A stretch of DNA of 64,000 nt from Blasia pusilla (GCA_050084515.1 CM114271.1:67022001-67086000); one strand, 5' to 3'; counted from the stretch's first letter, positions 44,401 through 57,500 are shown. Notes: a model not told the origin generated them from the sequence alone. Translations and numbers: made by a program.

Positions 44401-47400
44401 AGTGCTGTAAGAGTTGAGGTGGGTAAAAGACACACGATTGGTGTGAAAGTTCAGGGCAACTCGTGTCACCTCATGAAACAAGGCCACGAGGACCGTATGT
44501 GGACGATCCGCTCTGTAAATATTGATAGATGTAATAAAAATAAAAATAGAATAAAATCATTCGTCAAGAAGATCTAATAAATCATAAACTATATTCGAAT
44601 TTTCTTATAAAAAAATACTTCTAGTTAATTTTCTAAAAATATTGTCCTTAAATAAATTTCCAAAATTATTTTTTATTAAATTTTAAGGTTTGAGAAATTC
44701 AAGTATTTATTACTTGCTGTCTAAGAGCTATGAAGTAGATTATTTTTCTCATTTGTGACAACATTTATGATATAGATCTATTAGAATTCCAAGAGATTTA
44801 TTTGGAATAAATCATCCATTTCTCATTCTTGTGTTTGGACTACATCATGATAATATCTACTCCATTAGAGCTCAAATATTGACAACATTTTTGTGGATCT
44901 AAACATCTAATGAGCCCAATCCGATTCTAGTTACGATATAACGTGAATTTTGATTTTGGTCCCATCTCAGAGCATCAAAAAAATTTGGATATATGGAGGA
45001 AGGGGAGAGCTCAACTGCTCGCAAAGGTGCTCGCCCTCTCTAAGTACAATTTATGCATCTCTTTAAAATTTGGAACTTACTTACAGCCTCATCTTAGAGG
45101 CATCAAGGCGCTCTCAACTTGACACTTTCATAATCAAAGGTGAATATATGCTTTTGGGATTGTAGACTGTGTGGGTGGGGGCAATGGATCTTTATGTCTA
45201 TCATGTGCTACTTGATCGTTTGGTCGTAGTATCTACTCCATGATCATGCCTTCCACAAACCTTGCATTCCAAGTAATCCACCTAAATCCATTATTTCCAT
45301 CCTTATGCGCTGATGGTAGTTAACAATATGCTCAAAGTGTTGTCACTCTTAAAATTCAGATAGTTTCTAGATATGAAAATTTTCAATTGGACCACATAAA
45401 AGAAACTTGTCTTGCCGGAGGAGTTCTTGCTTTGAGGCTTTATTTGAGAGCTTTGAAGTTGAGTAAGGTAGTCTTAATCACAAAGTCCAAATTTTATCTT
45501 AACAAAATGAGTCTTTAGCATATTTTTGTTATGGTGTGTGTGTGAATTTTCTATGTGTAGATATCATCTTCCTATCCCTAGACCATACCTCTTTTATTTC
45601 ATTTCCCATGAAATTTTTTTATATTGAACAATTACATAATCGTGCTATATTGCTAACTTGGCTTGTATTGATACATATTTGATTAAATCGTCGAGAAACC
45701 AAGAGATCATATTAAAGCGAACTTATGAAAATATTTTGTAGTTATCATAAGATATAGCATACATATATTTATCATCATTTTTGATTTCCTATTATGGTTG
45801 TGGATAGACTATTTTCATGCTATGAAAATAGGAGGAAAAAATTTTAGACTTTAATTATGTTAACTTCCTTTTAAACTATAAAAAATTTAAGAATGAAGAA
45901 AAAGTTTTTTGTTAACTCATAGCATGAGCCTTGTCCAACCCCAACCTTCTCTATATTATTAAATGTGCGGATAGCATTATTAGCTCTCATTTGAGTGTAT
46001 TTATGTTAATACATGCCCAAAATCAAGATAAATTTCCCAATTTAATACAATTATATTTAGAATGATAAGTCATAAATTTACTTCACCAAGTTCATGTAAA
46101 ATATGTGCACAAGTACCCCTAAGATAAGATAATAAGAATTTTGTGTCACTACTCCAATTGGAAAAAAAATTTGGGATTCTTAAGAGCCACAAAACACTTG
46201 CATAGTAATTGGCACAATTAGAACCCACTCTAAGTATACTCGCAAACTTGCAACTTCCATACTTGCACGAGTAGTTATAAAGTAACACTTTTAACTCATT
46301 AAGTGTGAGTGATTTGAGTATTAAAATGCAATGTTTTCTTACACTTTTAGAACACTTGCAAATTACTTACAAAAAGCTTCTAAGGTAATCACAATTTTAT
46401 GAGTCTTTACAACTCCAACACATTCTCAAAAAACATCTATTCATGAGGTTGTCATAAATTACTTACAATGTGGATATATAATGAATTGTGACTTTCTTTT
46501 ATTTCAAATAAAATAAAAGTGGAAATTTCATTCAACGATAAAATAAAAAGCAAAAGGATGATTCAAAATACTCATATTTATAAAGAAAGTGGATTACAAA
46601 ATGGCAAAGACGATCAACTATTGACCAATTCTATGATATTGGCATATAATGGGTGTTTCAAGCAATAATCTAGATTGATATACACTTGTAGTACAAAACT
46701 TAACAAAAGGTTGTACCTCTTCTATACCTATTTCGAGTCTGGTAGACATATTCCCTTGTGAAGTTGAAGAGAGGCTCATATCCCTTCATTGGTTGCCTTA
46801 ATTCCTATGTTAGTGGTTGATAGACTCGATACTATCATGCTAGAGCTATATATGAAATCCCTACAAATATGATCTCGTCCCTATAACCATGGATACATCA
46901 TACAAATCTTGTTGTTGACGTCCAAGTCTACATCGGCCCTAGCGTCATCTTCCTCCTTGTCAATGTCAAATGAAAAATTGCTAGCCAACTCTAATTGCCA
47001 ATTGATCCTTCTCCTAGACCTTTGCCTAACCTCTTTGTTAATTGACTTTATTATGACGTCTAAATCCACTATATACTAGCTCGACATATGGTGTGCATGA
47101 GGCATGCTCAAGCATCCCAACGCCTCTCTTAATGCCCTGCTCCTCAAATAGGTATGACATATGATGTTGCTACATAGGAATGAATACACATCAATTCTTG
47201 AAAGTAAAATAGTACTTCTTTGGATCCCACTTCCGTCCGGATTCATCCTACACTCTATCCCACTTTCCAGAACTTAAATGGGAAAAATGGAGAAAATAAA
47301 TATAAATTTTTTTCTCCATATTGTTGGAGAAAAATTTGACACAAGATAAAGGAAGAGGCCTAAAAACTAAAAACGAAGACATGGAAACTTAAGGGATATA

Positions 47401-49559
47401 GGAGCAAGGGTGTTATCAAATAAATTTGGGATTTGCAAAAGGTTTTCTTAGTATGGTGCAAGTAGATTGTGAGAGCATGCATGATTTTCCAAAGAATCCA
47501 TTTTTGCAATTTACTTTTGCAAAATTGAGTGAAGTACTTAGGGAGGCCTCGTACTCGAAGAAAAGTTGCACTCACAAAATACTTGCATAACGTGCACTCG
47601 CAAAGAACTCCTTTTCATCAAAAAAAGTATGGACTCATGCTATAATCATGTGCCCATCTCATTTCTAGTAGCGTGTGAATTATAGGACAAGAATCCTTTG
47701 GTAAGTAGGAGATTAATGAGGAGAGCAAGAAAAGATCAGTGGAGAGAATAATTTGACTTGTTGAGGAAAAATCCACTTGAGTGATAGAAATGTTTTTTGG
47801 GAGGCCGTGACAATTTTTCATAAGAAATCCAAAATGATAAGATCCACATCCGTTCTCTATATCTCAACCAACGTTGTTCAATTTGGCGTGTTTCACCTTG
47901 CGTGATTTTTTTAAGGTTTTTTTTTATTTCATGTATCTAAACATATCAAGAAATTGCGTTGTTATAGATTTTCTTCAAAAAAATTATAACTTTGATGATC
48001 AAAATATTTTTGAAAATTTCATTAGATCTTGATCCCATAGTGACGCGATATAAGTTATTAATAGTGGGTCAAAAATAGATTCTTTCTGGTTGAGAGATAG
48101 AGCATGGTTCAAATTTTCTAATTCCTAGAATTTCATAGTTTTTTAATATTATGTGTAATGTTTGAATCAATGGGTGTCACAATGAGAGAGAAATTTGACC
48201 GAAACAACCATTTTCTATGGAGGTTCAAGATAAGAAACTTATGTATGGATCATAAGCTGAGGGATTTAATCATATGTTATGAACTCAAGCCATAAGAGAA
48301 TCCATCGTTTTCACACCGACCCAAAGGTCGGATAGCGGAACAAGAAGGCAAGTAATCCATTACATTTTGATTGTCATCCATGTATTTATGATTATCATAT
48401 TTACGATTGAGATAGTCCAAAGGAAGCGTGGGATGCACCATCTTAAGAATTTGAGTCATTTACTAGAGCTATGAAGGTGTAGTTGAGATAATAGTTGGAA
48501 AAGATCTTACAATATAATTGATAACAACCTAAGTATTAGAACTCTCATTGATGAATTAGATAGTATTGAAATGGTTGTATATAATGATGATCTCATGATC
48601 ATCATACTCTAAGGTTTAGGAAAGAAATATTAGCCTTTTCATCTTTGTTAGGGATACATTCTTAACATTTATCAATTTGTAATTAGTGAAGAGATATGAT
48701 TAAGACCCAATTTTTCTTCAACTAATTCACAAGAATACACATGTTACACAAGAATGGGAAAAGATATAAATTTCAATCTTGAAAACCAAAACTATGGCGG
48801 AAGATTTGGCTCCGAAAGTCCAAAGATTGGGATCGATAAAACCAAGACTACCAACAACAACTTTAACACTATTATTAGCAAACAAACTTTGGCAAAGTAA
48901 GGGACAACTTTAGAGGCATATTGCATACCCAAAAGGATAAGGTTTATTGAATATTCTAATCTTATAATTATTATAGGATCAACAACTACCACACCAAAGA
49001 CTAATGCAAGAAGCAATATGACGACCAATTATGATTTTTTCTACAACAAAATTATATAGCGTAGTACTAGAGTGATGAGCAAGTGTTAACCATGAACTTG
49101 ATCATGGAGTTAGAGAGCCCAAGTATTAATGGAGAAGGATGTTATACCAATTCAAAAGCTATTTAAGCCAATTTAGAATCTAGGAAGAGATGATCGAGGA
49201 GCATCATCTAACAACATCCAAAGAAGACGAGGATGAATGATAGATTCTTAAAAAATGTAAGATTCCATGCATAGTCTAAAGGGTTGAGACCAAAAGTGTT
49301 TCTATCAACTGATACAAGTGAAGCTTTAGATGGAAGACAAGAAAAAATCCATGAATTGGATGTTCCAAGAGGCGATAAAGAAGATAAAGGATTGTAGTCC
49401 TCATTCAACTTACACACGTAGAGCATTAAATAAGGTAAGACATCATGAGCAAAGATTCATGCATGGTAGCTTCATGGTTATTCACCCTGTACACATGGTG
49501 AAATTCTCGAGGTATAAGAGTCAAAGACTCTAAAAGATGAAACTCAAAAGCTAGAGTGG
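44401..49559. other. Long AT-rich spacer
   Basis: More than 5 kb of AT-rich DNA with stops in all frames. I found no family motif, RNA gene or clear repeat. The right part may be the eroded upstream end of the copia relic that follows, but this is not demonstrable by eye. Confidence 0.5.
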
Positions 49560-50860
49560 GTTAAAGTTATGTGTTAAGAAATCATAGCCTTAAAGAAGTA
49601 GAGAACTACGGAGTTGGTTTATCTTCCACAAGGCAAGAAGATGAGTAGATGCATGTGGATATTCAAGGTAAAGCATAATTTTGATTGTATTATTAATAGA
49701 TATAAGGCCACATTAGTGGCCAAGGGATATGCACAACAATATGGCTTGGAATATGATGATATTTGATCCTCTAGCCAAGATGGTTAAAATGGAAATTCTA
49801 ATTGCATCAAAAAATAGTAAAGAATGGACACTATATGAGATGGATCATAAGAAAAATTTTATCAATTGAGATTTTGTGGAGGTAGCCTACATAGTCCAAC
49901 TCCTTGAATTTGAAATTCTATATTATTCTTCTTTGGTGTACAAAGTGAGAAAGATTCCTTATGGATTTGAACAACTTCAAAGAGCTTGGTATGGTTAGAT
50001 TATAAAATTTCGTGGGACCCTTGAATTTCAAGTTTTGAATTGAGATTCTTCAATCTATTTACTAAGGGTTAAAGAACATGTGATTTTGATCACTATATGT
50101 ATTTTGAAAATGATGATGACTTGTACCAATAAGCAACTGATATAGAAAATCAAACTGCAATTACAGGAAATTTTGAGTTAAAAGAATTGGGGGAGCTCAA
50201 GTAATTTCTTGTTCTAGAGATCATCAAGGATAAAGGTGATAATATGTGATATACAACTACTTCAATGCCAACATGCTCTTGACAAGCTTTCCGAGTTTGG
50301 CATTACAACATGCAAGCCAAAATATCTCGATGTCATTCGACCAAAGTGTAAACCTTAGATAAGGTGAAGGTAAGATGATAAGTAATACCAATATGTATCT
50401 TACTATCATTGAGAGCTAGATATATTTGATTGTCTCAAGGTTGGCTCTCAATTATGCAGTTGGTTTGTAAGTCAGTTTATGTCATCACCACCAAAATCCC
50501 ATCTTAATGTAGTAAAGTAGATCTTGAAGTATGTGAAGTTTCTTATTTAGTTTAGACTTCACTACTCATCCTTCAAGAATTTGGAGGTACACAAACATAC
50601 TTATGCAAATTATGCAAGAAACACCTGAAGAGAAGATCTATATGTAGGTATGTATTATGATTTGGAAGTATTGTAGTAAGTTGAACTTTGAAGAAATAAG
50701 CAAACTTTGCTTTATCTTCAATAGAAGTTGAATATGGAGGAGAAACCATGGCATTTTGTGACTCAATTTGGTTAAATATTATACTTGTAGAAACATGAAT
50801 AGAATGTAGATACTAGTTTACTACAATAGCATTTAGATTAACAAGTCAAAAAGTAAAATA
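49560..50860 (+). pseudogene. Ty1/copia pol relic (reverse transcriptase to RNase H)
   Basis: In shifting plus-strand frames the order of copia pol can be followed: W-I-F-K-V-K ... L-V-A-K-G-Y-A-Q-Q-Y-G-L (about 49,660-49,760), Y-G-F-E-Q-L-Q-R-A-W-Y-G (about 49,960-50,000), F-E-L-K-E-L-G-E-L-K (about 50,170-50,200), S-R-L-A-L-N-Y-A-V-G (about 50,430-50,465), and V-E-Y-G-G-E-T-M-A-F-C-D-S-I-W-L (about 50,725-50,775). Many stops, indels and the loss of the Y-V-D-D region show a very old, dead copy. No LTRs are seen. Confidence 0.82.
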
Positions 50861-51589
50861 TATAAACAGGCTAGCATTTAGAATAAGGTCATAAGCCTTG
50901 TCTGAATTCTAGGGCAATCACCCTTTACCCCTACAACCCTCTTATCCCCTTCAATGTGGAAGGAGCTTTGCATTCAACAACAAGGCTCAACAAAATATTT
51001 GGTATGGAATTTTCAAGAAAATTTATGGGATATTTGGGTTTCTAGTTTCCAAATAGATGAAAAATAGATGCCATGTCAATGATGGGATGTATAATGGAAA
51101 TTTTGAAGGAGTCATATCTTGTTTTACATGAAATCTTCTCCATGCCAACCTTTGCTATTTGAATATGATAATAGTCTTACTTCAAGTCAATCTTACTTAA
51201 GTATCTAGCCCATGAAAGCCTATAAAAGAGATCCTCCATCCTTGAAAGAGGGAAATTAATATTTTCTTCATTTTACCCAATAGTTAATAGATTATCTCAA
51301 CTTCCCATCCTTGTAATTCATAGAAATAAAAATAACTCCATAAGGTTGCTTAATAGTTCAAATATACCCCCTTCTCGATAGGTCATTGAATTGCTTCTTC
51401 AACTTTGCAAGCTTGATCAACTTGATTGAGTCTATATAGAGCTTTCCAAGGTAGTTGAGAACTTAGTACAACTTCATTCTTATGATTGACTTCCCTCTTT
51501 GGTGGTAATTTATTAATAAGCTCATGCATCAAAACATCCCCAAATTCCTCGACTACTTTGTCAAGTCTTTTAGGATAGATCAGCAAGAT

Positions 51590-52340
51590 CTAGTAGAGCG
51601 CCTTTGGAGATACTGGAGGATAACCTCAAGAGGTCGAGGATGACCTGCTGAGGCCACAGATAACTTGCGAGAGCAGATTCCCTTCGTTTTGGCTCATTTG
51701 GAGCCATATTGAGGAACTTACTATTTTGAATAAATTACTATTTTGGTATAGTTGACTTTCCACTTTGGGAAGTATCCCTTGACCCGCTACATCAGATCAA
51801 GATCCAAGGAGATGACCTACGAGCATAGGTTTCCGAGGAGAGAGCTTGGGAGAGGGAAGATCTCTAAGAGAGAGAGCATGAGAGCTCATTCTCTCTTTGT
51901 AAATCGATCAAATCTCTCTCAACATCTCACATCAAGCTCTCCATGGTATGCACTCTCTCTCATATCAAACCAAACCCACTCTCCTAATAAGAGGCTTGGG
52001 TTACACACACAAGGCAAGGAGGACCATGGCTCCGCCGTCTCATACCAAGAGGTTCAACAAAGAGAGAATGAGCTCTCAAACTCTAAAATTAGAGATATTT
52101 TGATATTTTTCGTCTCGTTGTTTGGATGCTATGAGTTAGCATAGGATCGTGCGTGTTTATGTGTATTTTTGGTGATAACAATGTATGGTGTGTAGCAATG
52201 TGTATGTGCACAACAACTGTCCAAAGTATTCGAGGGATTATTATTAAAATATACTCTTGGTCTTTGCATGTTTCGGTTCTAGTCTCTACTTGATGCATCA
52301 AGGATAGAGATCTATCTTCAAATTTCAGCTTGGTCTATCT
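51590..52340. repeat. Inserted repeat inside the second gypsy relic (possible solo LTR)
   Basis: This block lies between the protease and RT parts and does not resemble gypsy coding sequence. Its right part (TATTTTGATATTTTTCGTCT, ATGAGTTAGCAT.GGATCGTG, GTGATAACAATGT) recurs at about 62,370-62,475. It is therefore a dispersed repeat. Solo LTR is one explanation. I could not find its target duplication. Confidence 0.4.
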
Positions 52341-53320
52341 TTATCATCATATTTAGCAATGAAAGTATGACTCCTCTTTCTTCAAAACCTCACGAATCAA
52401 GCTCATCTGAGATTGCTTGCCTTTCACCAAGATGCTTATCCTCAATGATCTTTGTCTTACCTCCATCTTATATGCATCCAATTGCAAGAATGTGTTCCCA
52501 ATAACACCTTCTATCTTGTCCATGTTGGAAATGGTGAAATTCCCTTTCAACTTGTATACCCCATAACCAAAAATTAACCCTAAGGCTAGATCCAATTTTT
52601 GATGGGATTTTTTTTGTCAATAAAGCACCCAATTGGGTTTATTCGCCTTAGTAGTTGATAAATATAACTTCTTCGCTAACTTCACGCTTAAGAACAATTA
52701 CTAATCATGTGTATCAAGAAGACATGTAGCCTTGTGATCACAGATCTTGGCCCTTAAGTACTCAAGTTTGGGTACCCTCTTGGTGACTTGAAGTGACATC
52801 TTTAGGTAACTTGCCAAAAAATGCTTAGTAGCAAATGGATTCATTCTCCCCCAATTACTAACCTTAGCCTTCGTACACCCCTTAGTGATGTGCTTAGACT
52901 CGCCATAATTTTTACAAGTCACTATAGGTCCCATAAGATTTGGGTGTAAAGTCCCTTGTGGCATCTACTCACTTTATTATTGGGGTTTGTAAGGGACTCT
53001 CAATGGCTACGCTCACCCCCATTCGAGGCCCTCTTGAATGCCCCTTCGTTCTTTTGAACCTTTAAAGAAATTTTCTCCTTAGAGGGTCTTTGGACTTAGA
53101 CCTCATTGTCCTCAATCCGCTTGCCAATTTCAAGAGTTTGGTGTAGGTCTTTGATATCTCGAGCATTCAAAAGAGGGCCTTTTCAACACAAGGCTTGAAT
53201 CCACGAAAGAATATTATATACTAAGCAAAATCATCCGCCTTAACTGGTGAGTTCAACTTTTTGTTAAACTCATGTACATAGGCGTTTAGGGATCCCACTT
53301 GCCTTAACCTCTCAAATTCC

Positions 53321-53550
53321 CATGGTTGCACGGAAACGGAGAAGTCCGGACTTGTCGACGGACATGCCCGGCCCGCACCCAAGCCCGCATGGAGCTCGCA
53401 CCCATTGCGTGGCCCGCGGCTTGGTTGTGGTGCGGGCTCGGGGCATGGCCACGCTACAGGCCACGCAAGGGGTGTGGGCCCCGAGTACATGGGCCCGTAC
53501 GGAGATGTCTGTCCATATGGCGGATATGGACATGTCTATGTGCAACCTTG
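53321..53550 (+). mobile_element. hAT-type MITE, GGTTGCAC family, copy 2 (230 bp)
   Basis: Flanked by a perfect 8-bp duplication CAAATTCC (53,313-53,320 and 53,551-53,558). Left end CATGGTTGCACGGAAACGG; right end, read inward, CAAGGTTGCACATAGAC. Its GC-rich centre (ATGCCCGGCCCGCACC) is shared with copy 3. It sits in the gag of the second gypsy relic. The ORFs across it are not genes. Confidence 0.9.
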
Positions 53551-54136
53551 CAAATTCCATACCATTCTAAAACTCTTGGTACTATGAAGTGAGTCGATCT
53601 CCAATCAACACGTTGAAATCCTCATAACCCAAAGAGGACACAATGTCTTCATGTTTCCCACGATAGGGCCTCCACCATTGGAACGCATGATCCCTTAAAA
53701 ATATGAGTGCCACATTGATCTTAAGTTCCTCTTCTACTAATGACCCTTCAAAGTAAAGCTCAAGTTTGTTGAGGAATCCTTTGACCTTCCGTGAACCCTT
53801 CATATGAATACAATGGTAAATTTTTGGTTGTAAAGTTTCTTGCTAGAAGTGGATGTTGGATCCATTCCCAATTCAAAAATCCACTTACTTTGTTGGGCCA
53901 TCTATTCCGATGTATATGATCTTCATGATTCCATCATTTCAATATAGAGCTCCGATGCATTTGAATTTTGAACCGAAGGCCCTATTTAAGGATTCTCATG
54001 TGTAGAACTTGTTATTGTGTTGGGGACCATAGTTTCCTTTGGCTCCTAGTCATGTTACAATTTATTTCTTCATTTTGGTGCTTTACTCAAAGTTTCATTA
54101 AATATCCACCTATCATCGCCATCTCCAAGCCTCATA

Positions 54137-54366
54137 GTGAAAAGGTAGTGATTGGATGCTTAGGAGAACATTAGCTTAGAGTTGAGGTCCTTGAATCTCT
54201 CTTGATCATCCAAAGCTTGGATGCTTGGGGAGGGATGTAATATTAACTCCTTTCCTTTAATATTACATCCCTCCCCAAGCATCCAAGCTTTGGATGATCA
54301 AGAGGGATTCAAGTACCTCAACTCTAAGCTAATGTTCTCCTAAGCATCCAATCACCACCTTTTCAC
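54137..54366. repeat. Near-perfect long inverted repeat (109-bp arms, 12-nt loop)
   Basis: Arms 54,137-54,245 and 54,258-54,366 are reverse complements with about three mismatches. The transcript of either strand would form a very long hairpin. No 2- to 8-bp target duplication is evident at the outer ends (left ..CTCATA, right ACTTAC..), so it is not an obvious TIR element. A fold-back duplication or a young small-RNA hairpin locus are alternatives. Confidence 0.9.
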
Positions 54367-54603
54367 ACTTACCGAGGATTGGATTTGGTACCTCGTGTTG
54401 TGCATCTACTTCCTTCAACGCATGTCCTATGTGTTGTGGAAGCTTACGTTGAACAGACCACGTGCTCATTAGTGATCTTCTACCAAACACACTCACATTA
54501 TATTAGTCATAGTTTGGATCAACCAACCTTGTGTCTCTTGAGTCTGGGTCTCAAGTCACCCCTCAAGTTCAACTCTCCTACATAGGGTCAAACACCATCC
54601 TAA

Positions 54604-54739
54604 CCAAGGTTGATACGGAAACAGACAAGTTTGAACATATTGAAGGACATGCCCGGCCCGCACCCGAGCCCGCGCGGATATGTTCTTTCATAGGATGGAC
54701 ATAATTCCGTGGACACGGACTTTGTCTGAGAGCAACCCT
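54604..54739 (+). mobile_element. hAT-type MITE, GGTTGCAC family, copy 3 (136 bp)
   Basis: Perfect 8-bp duplication CATCCTAA at 54,596-54,603 and 54,740-54,747. Left end CCAAGGTTGATACGGAAAC; right end, read inward, AGGGTTGCTCTCAGACAAAG. Contains the GC-rich ATGCCCGGCCCGCACC core also found in copy 2. The shortest member. Confidence 0.88.
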
Positions 54740-54841
54740 CATCCTAACCCCTTACTCCACAACATAGGAAAGTCATATAAGATTTGGGACACACTTTTTT
54801 GATAGTGGAGTGACCTAAAACGGTGTTAGCATGCCTAGTGG

Positions 54842-55304
54842 CCAAGCTTGCACGGAAACAAGATTTTTCATCCTATGTCCAGACATGCCCAATAAGTCCC
54901 CTTATTGGGCAATGAGTTTTTTGGGTATATTGGTTGCCTGCGTAGGCTTGGGAGGTGGGAACAGATGCGGGCAAGGATCCAACGGGAGTGCATGCTAGGA
55001 AGGCTTGTCACACCCGCACCAAGCCCATAGAGGTATGCATCGAGCTTGTAGGACCTGGGTAGGCTCATTGTGGGCATAGGCCTACCGCGGGCTGATGCAA
55101 ACCAGGTAGGCTCGATACGAGCTACAGAAGGGGTGGCAAGAATGGGCGACAGGTCGCTGGATTGGGTGTGGGCAGGTTGAGCCCAAGTCCATGTTTTGGG
55201 CCGAGGTGCAGACCATAGGAACCCCTGCCAAACCCCATATAGACATGTCTATCCCTAGGAAAGACATAAGTTTGTAGACACGGACCTTGTCCATATGCAA
55301 CCTT
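54842..55304 (+). mobile_element. hAT-type MITE, GGTTGCAC family, copy 4 (463 bp)
   Basis: Perfect 8-bp duplication CCTAGTGG at 54,834-54,841 and 55,305-55,312. Left end CCAAGCTTGCACGGAAAC; right end, read inward, AAGGTTGCATATGGACAAGG. The longest copy. Its interior is GC-rich and unlike the others except near the ends. Confidence 0.88.
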
Positions 55305-55323
55305 CCTAGTGGTCCTTGCTGGC

Positions 55324-55636
55324 AATGGTTGCACAAAAACGGAAAAGTCCTTCCTTTGGACGGACATGGACGGACAAGTCTAGACATGTCCACGCACATG
55401 GGTTCCACAAGGTGGGACCCACACTTTTAATCCATAATGGAAGGCAAGGCAAGGATGAGAGGAGCAATGAGGGAGAAGGGAGTGGAGGTGGAGGGAGAAA
55501 GAAATGGGGGAAGTATGGAACACGAAGGCAAGAAAGGGGAATGAGAAAGAAGCGAAAGGTGGGGCCCATACGGACAAGTCCTTCCATAGGACGGACATAA
55601 GTCCACGGACACAGACTTTGTCCACGTGCAACCTTG
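55324..55636 (+). mobile_element. hAT-type MITE, GGTTGCAC family, copy 5 (313 bp)
   Basis: Ends AATGGTTGCACAAAAACGG and, read inward from the right, CAAGGTTGCACGTGGAC. Its interior is nearly the same as copy 1 (GGTGGGACCCACACTTTTA, GGAAGGCAAGGCAAGGAT). The flanking 8-mers TTGCTGGC (55,316-55,323) and GTACTGGC (55,637-55,644) match at 6 of 8 positions, an eroded target duplication. It begins just 11 bp after the right duplication of copy 4. Confidence 0.82.
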
Positions 55637-55644
55637 GTACTGGC

Positions 55645-56879
55645 ATATGGAGCTTGAACAAGTCTCCAACCAGAGCTCTATATCATAATCCCTTAGACAA
55701 GGTCTAAAGTGGTTGTCCATACCCGAACTCCCTAGACTTCGTCTCGTGTCAAAACGCAAACGTGAACCTTTGAATCCATCTCAGGCCCCTGGTTCTTAAT
55801 ATGGAGTTTAGATTACAAACACCCTCAGAGAACCTTTCCCTTATGATCTTAAACGTGGAAAACCCCAAAATGTTCAATCAAGTTCCAGGTTACCTTGCAA
55901 TTTTCTTGGAGTCTAACTCTTGTGGGACTTGAGCTCCTCTCAAGTTTCACCAAATATTTGATTGTACTATTCTAAATCAAAGTCATCATTGTCCAAGATC
56001 CCCATTAAGGCTCACGTCTCACATCTACAACTTATGTCTCACTCATGAGATTCCAACACGTTTCCATCCTTATGTGAGTCCACTAGAGTTTTGATATTTC
56101 TAGTAAGTACAAATTTGGTTATGAGGGTCACAAAAACTCAATCCTTCTAGGGTAGCTCAAAGACCATCAAGACATATCCCTATGATAGCAAACTATAACA
56201 ATTCTAACCTAGGTCTCCAAGGAGGTACTCCACTATGATTATGGTGATTCCTGGAAACCTATTAAAACAATATTTTATCTTGTTTCAAAATTCATCTATT
56301 TTTATACTAAGAATTAGGAATATGAATATAAATATGACATGTAACATGTCACACTCACAATAATTTCTCCAATCGTAAAACTTTAAATCATCTTATAACG
56401 CTAAGTCACATTTTCAACAAACGGTGAATTTGGATACCAAAAAATGAACAAACAACACATGAACATCGTGGCGATACAATCGCTCCCCATCAATTATCTT
56501 GTTTCCAATACATTTGAAAAAAAGGTTAGTATGTTAAGAAAAGGCTTTGATCCTGTATACTAATGGGAAGAGGAAAGTAAGAAAAGTGGCCACTTCCACA
56601 CTAAGAATCTATACTTTCTAAAAAAAATTATGTATATTAACATAAATGATAGTATGTTGTATAGAAGAAACACCAACATATTTGTTTTATTATTGTATAA
56701 CCCCTTCTCACTTTCTTAACTCCTCTCCTTATCCAATAAGATGGTGTGCCCTCTCAACTAATAGGATCGCTCTTTCACTTAACCAACAATATTGCTAAAA
56801 ATTATTTCAAGAGATGAAATCATTTAATATTTCATCCGTGCATAATATGGGTACCTCTTGATGTTTAATTGCAATTTAA
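55645..56879. other. AT-rich spacer
   Basis: No gene, RNA or repeat recognised. Confidence 0.6.
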
Positions 56880-57500
56880 TTGAGTGGCTTCCATGTGCAG
56901 AGAGAGAGGTACTACTCCATGCGGGATTCCCTTATCTGTGCTGATCTCTACATGACACGAGAGTCTGAGGTGGTGGTAGCAGATGTTGTAGTGACGAATC
57001 CTAGGCGGGAGGCGGTGCGGGCCCAAGTGGTGGCACAAGGGAGATTGCTACAAGGAGCGGCGGTATTTATAGTTGACTTCATGACGGACATCGATTTATC
57101 CCCCTAGCCATTGAGATGTACGGGGCCATGGGGGAGAGGTTTGACTCGTTCCTTACGGATTGCGCCCATCATCTCCAGTCGAGAAATGGGTTGTCTTTAG
57201 CCACTGCGATACTTTATTGTAGGCAACGGGTCTCCATAGTTTTGCAGCGTGCCTAGGAAAATGGGCTTTTACGGCGGGCTCAGACGGTTGGAGATGCCAA
57301 TGCTAGAGGCCCACGTAGTAGTAGCCATAGTTCTATTGGTGTTGTTGATGTTGTCTCTGCTGTTGGTGATTTTGGTCGTTAGGGGGGGAGGCCCCCTTCT
57401 GTCTCTTTGGGGCCAACTTCGGCCCGTGGATTTTTTTGCTCCCTATGCCCCCTCATTTGTATCTCGATGAGTTTTCCAACCCAGTTTCTATTAAAGTGTA
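56880..57500 (+). mobile_element. LINE copy F (3' part, plus strand)
   Basis: Carries the endonuclease patch D-L-Y-M-T-R-E-S-E-V-V-V-A-D-V-V-V-T-N-P (about 56,941-57,000), with Ala in place of Pro before the first Asp, then E-M-Y-G/G-A-M-G-E-R-F-D in broken frames, then the C-terminal region and part of the 3' UTR to about 57,500. It is opposite in orientation to copy B, which starts about 0.9 kb to the right. Confidence 0.8.

Larger units (their letters stand above)
50890..53810 (-). pseudogene. Second Ty3/gypsy relic: gag, protease, reverse transcriptase
   Basis: Read right to left. Gag: F-E-G-S-L-V-E-E-E-L-K ... F-Q-W-W (53,803-53,582), interrupted by a MITE, continuing with W-E-F-E-R-L-R-Q-V-G-S-L-N-A-Y-V-H-E-F-N (about 53,325-53,255). 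CCHC-like knuckle C-K-N-Y-G-E-S-K-H-I-T-K-G-C (about 52,920). Protease site L-L-D-T-H-D (about 52,705, normally D-T-G). RT N-terminus E-F-G-D-V-L ... L-P-P-K-R-E (51,586-51,383) and the eroded RT palm down to about 50,890. Frames are broken in many places. A block at about 51,590-52,340 interrupts the protease-to-RT order. Confidence 0.8.

Noticed and set aside
46881-47069. 62-aa minus ORF with acidic and basic stretches
   Set aside because: No homology recognised, isolated in AT-rich DNA, and no neighbouring exons.
54137-54366. Classical MITE
   Set aside because: Arms are continuous to the loop rather than short TIRs, and no target-site duplication is visible at the ends.
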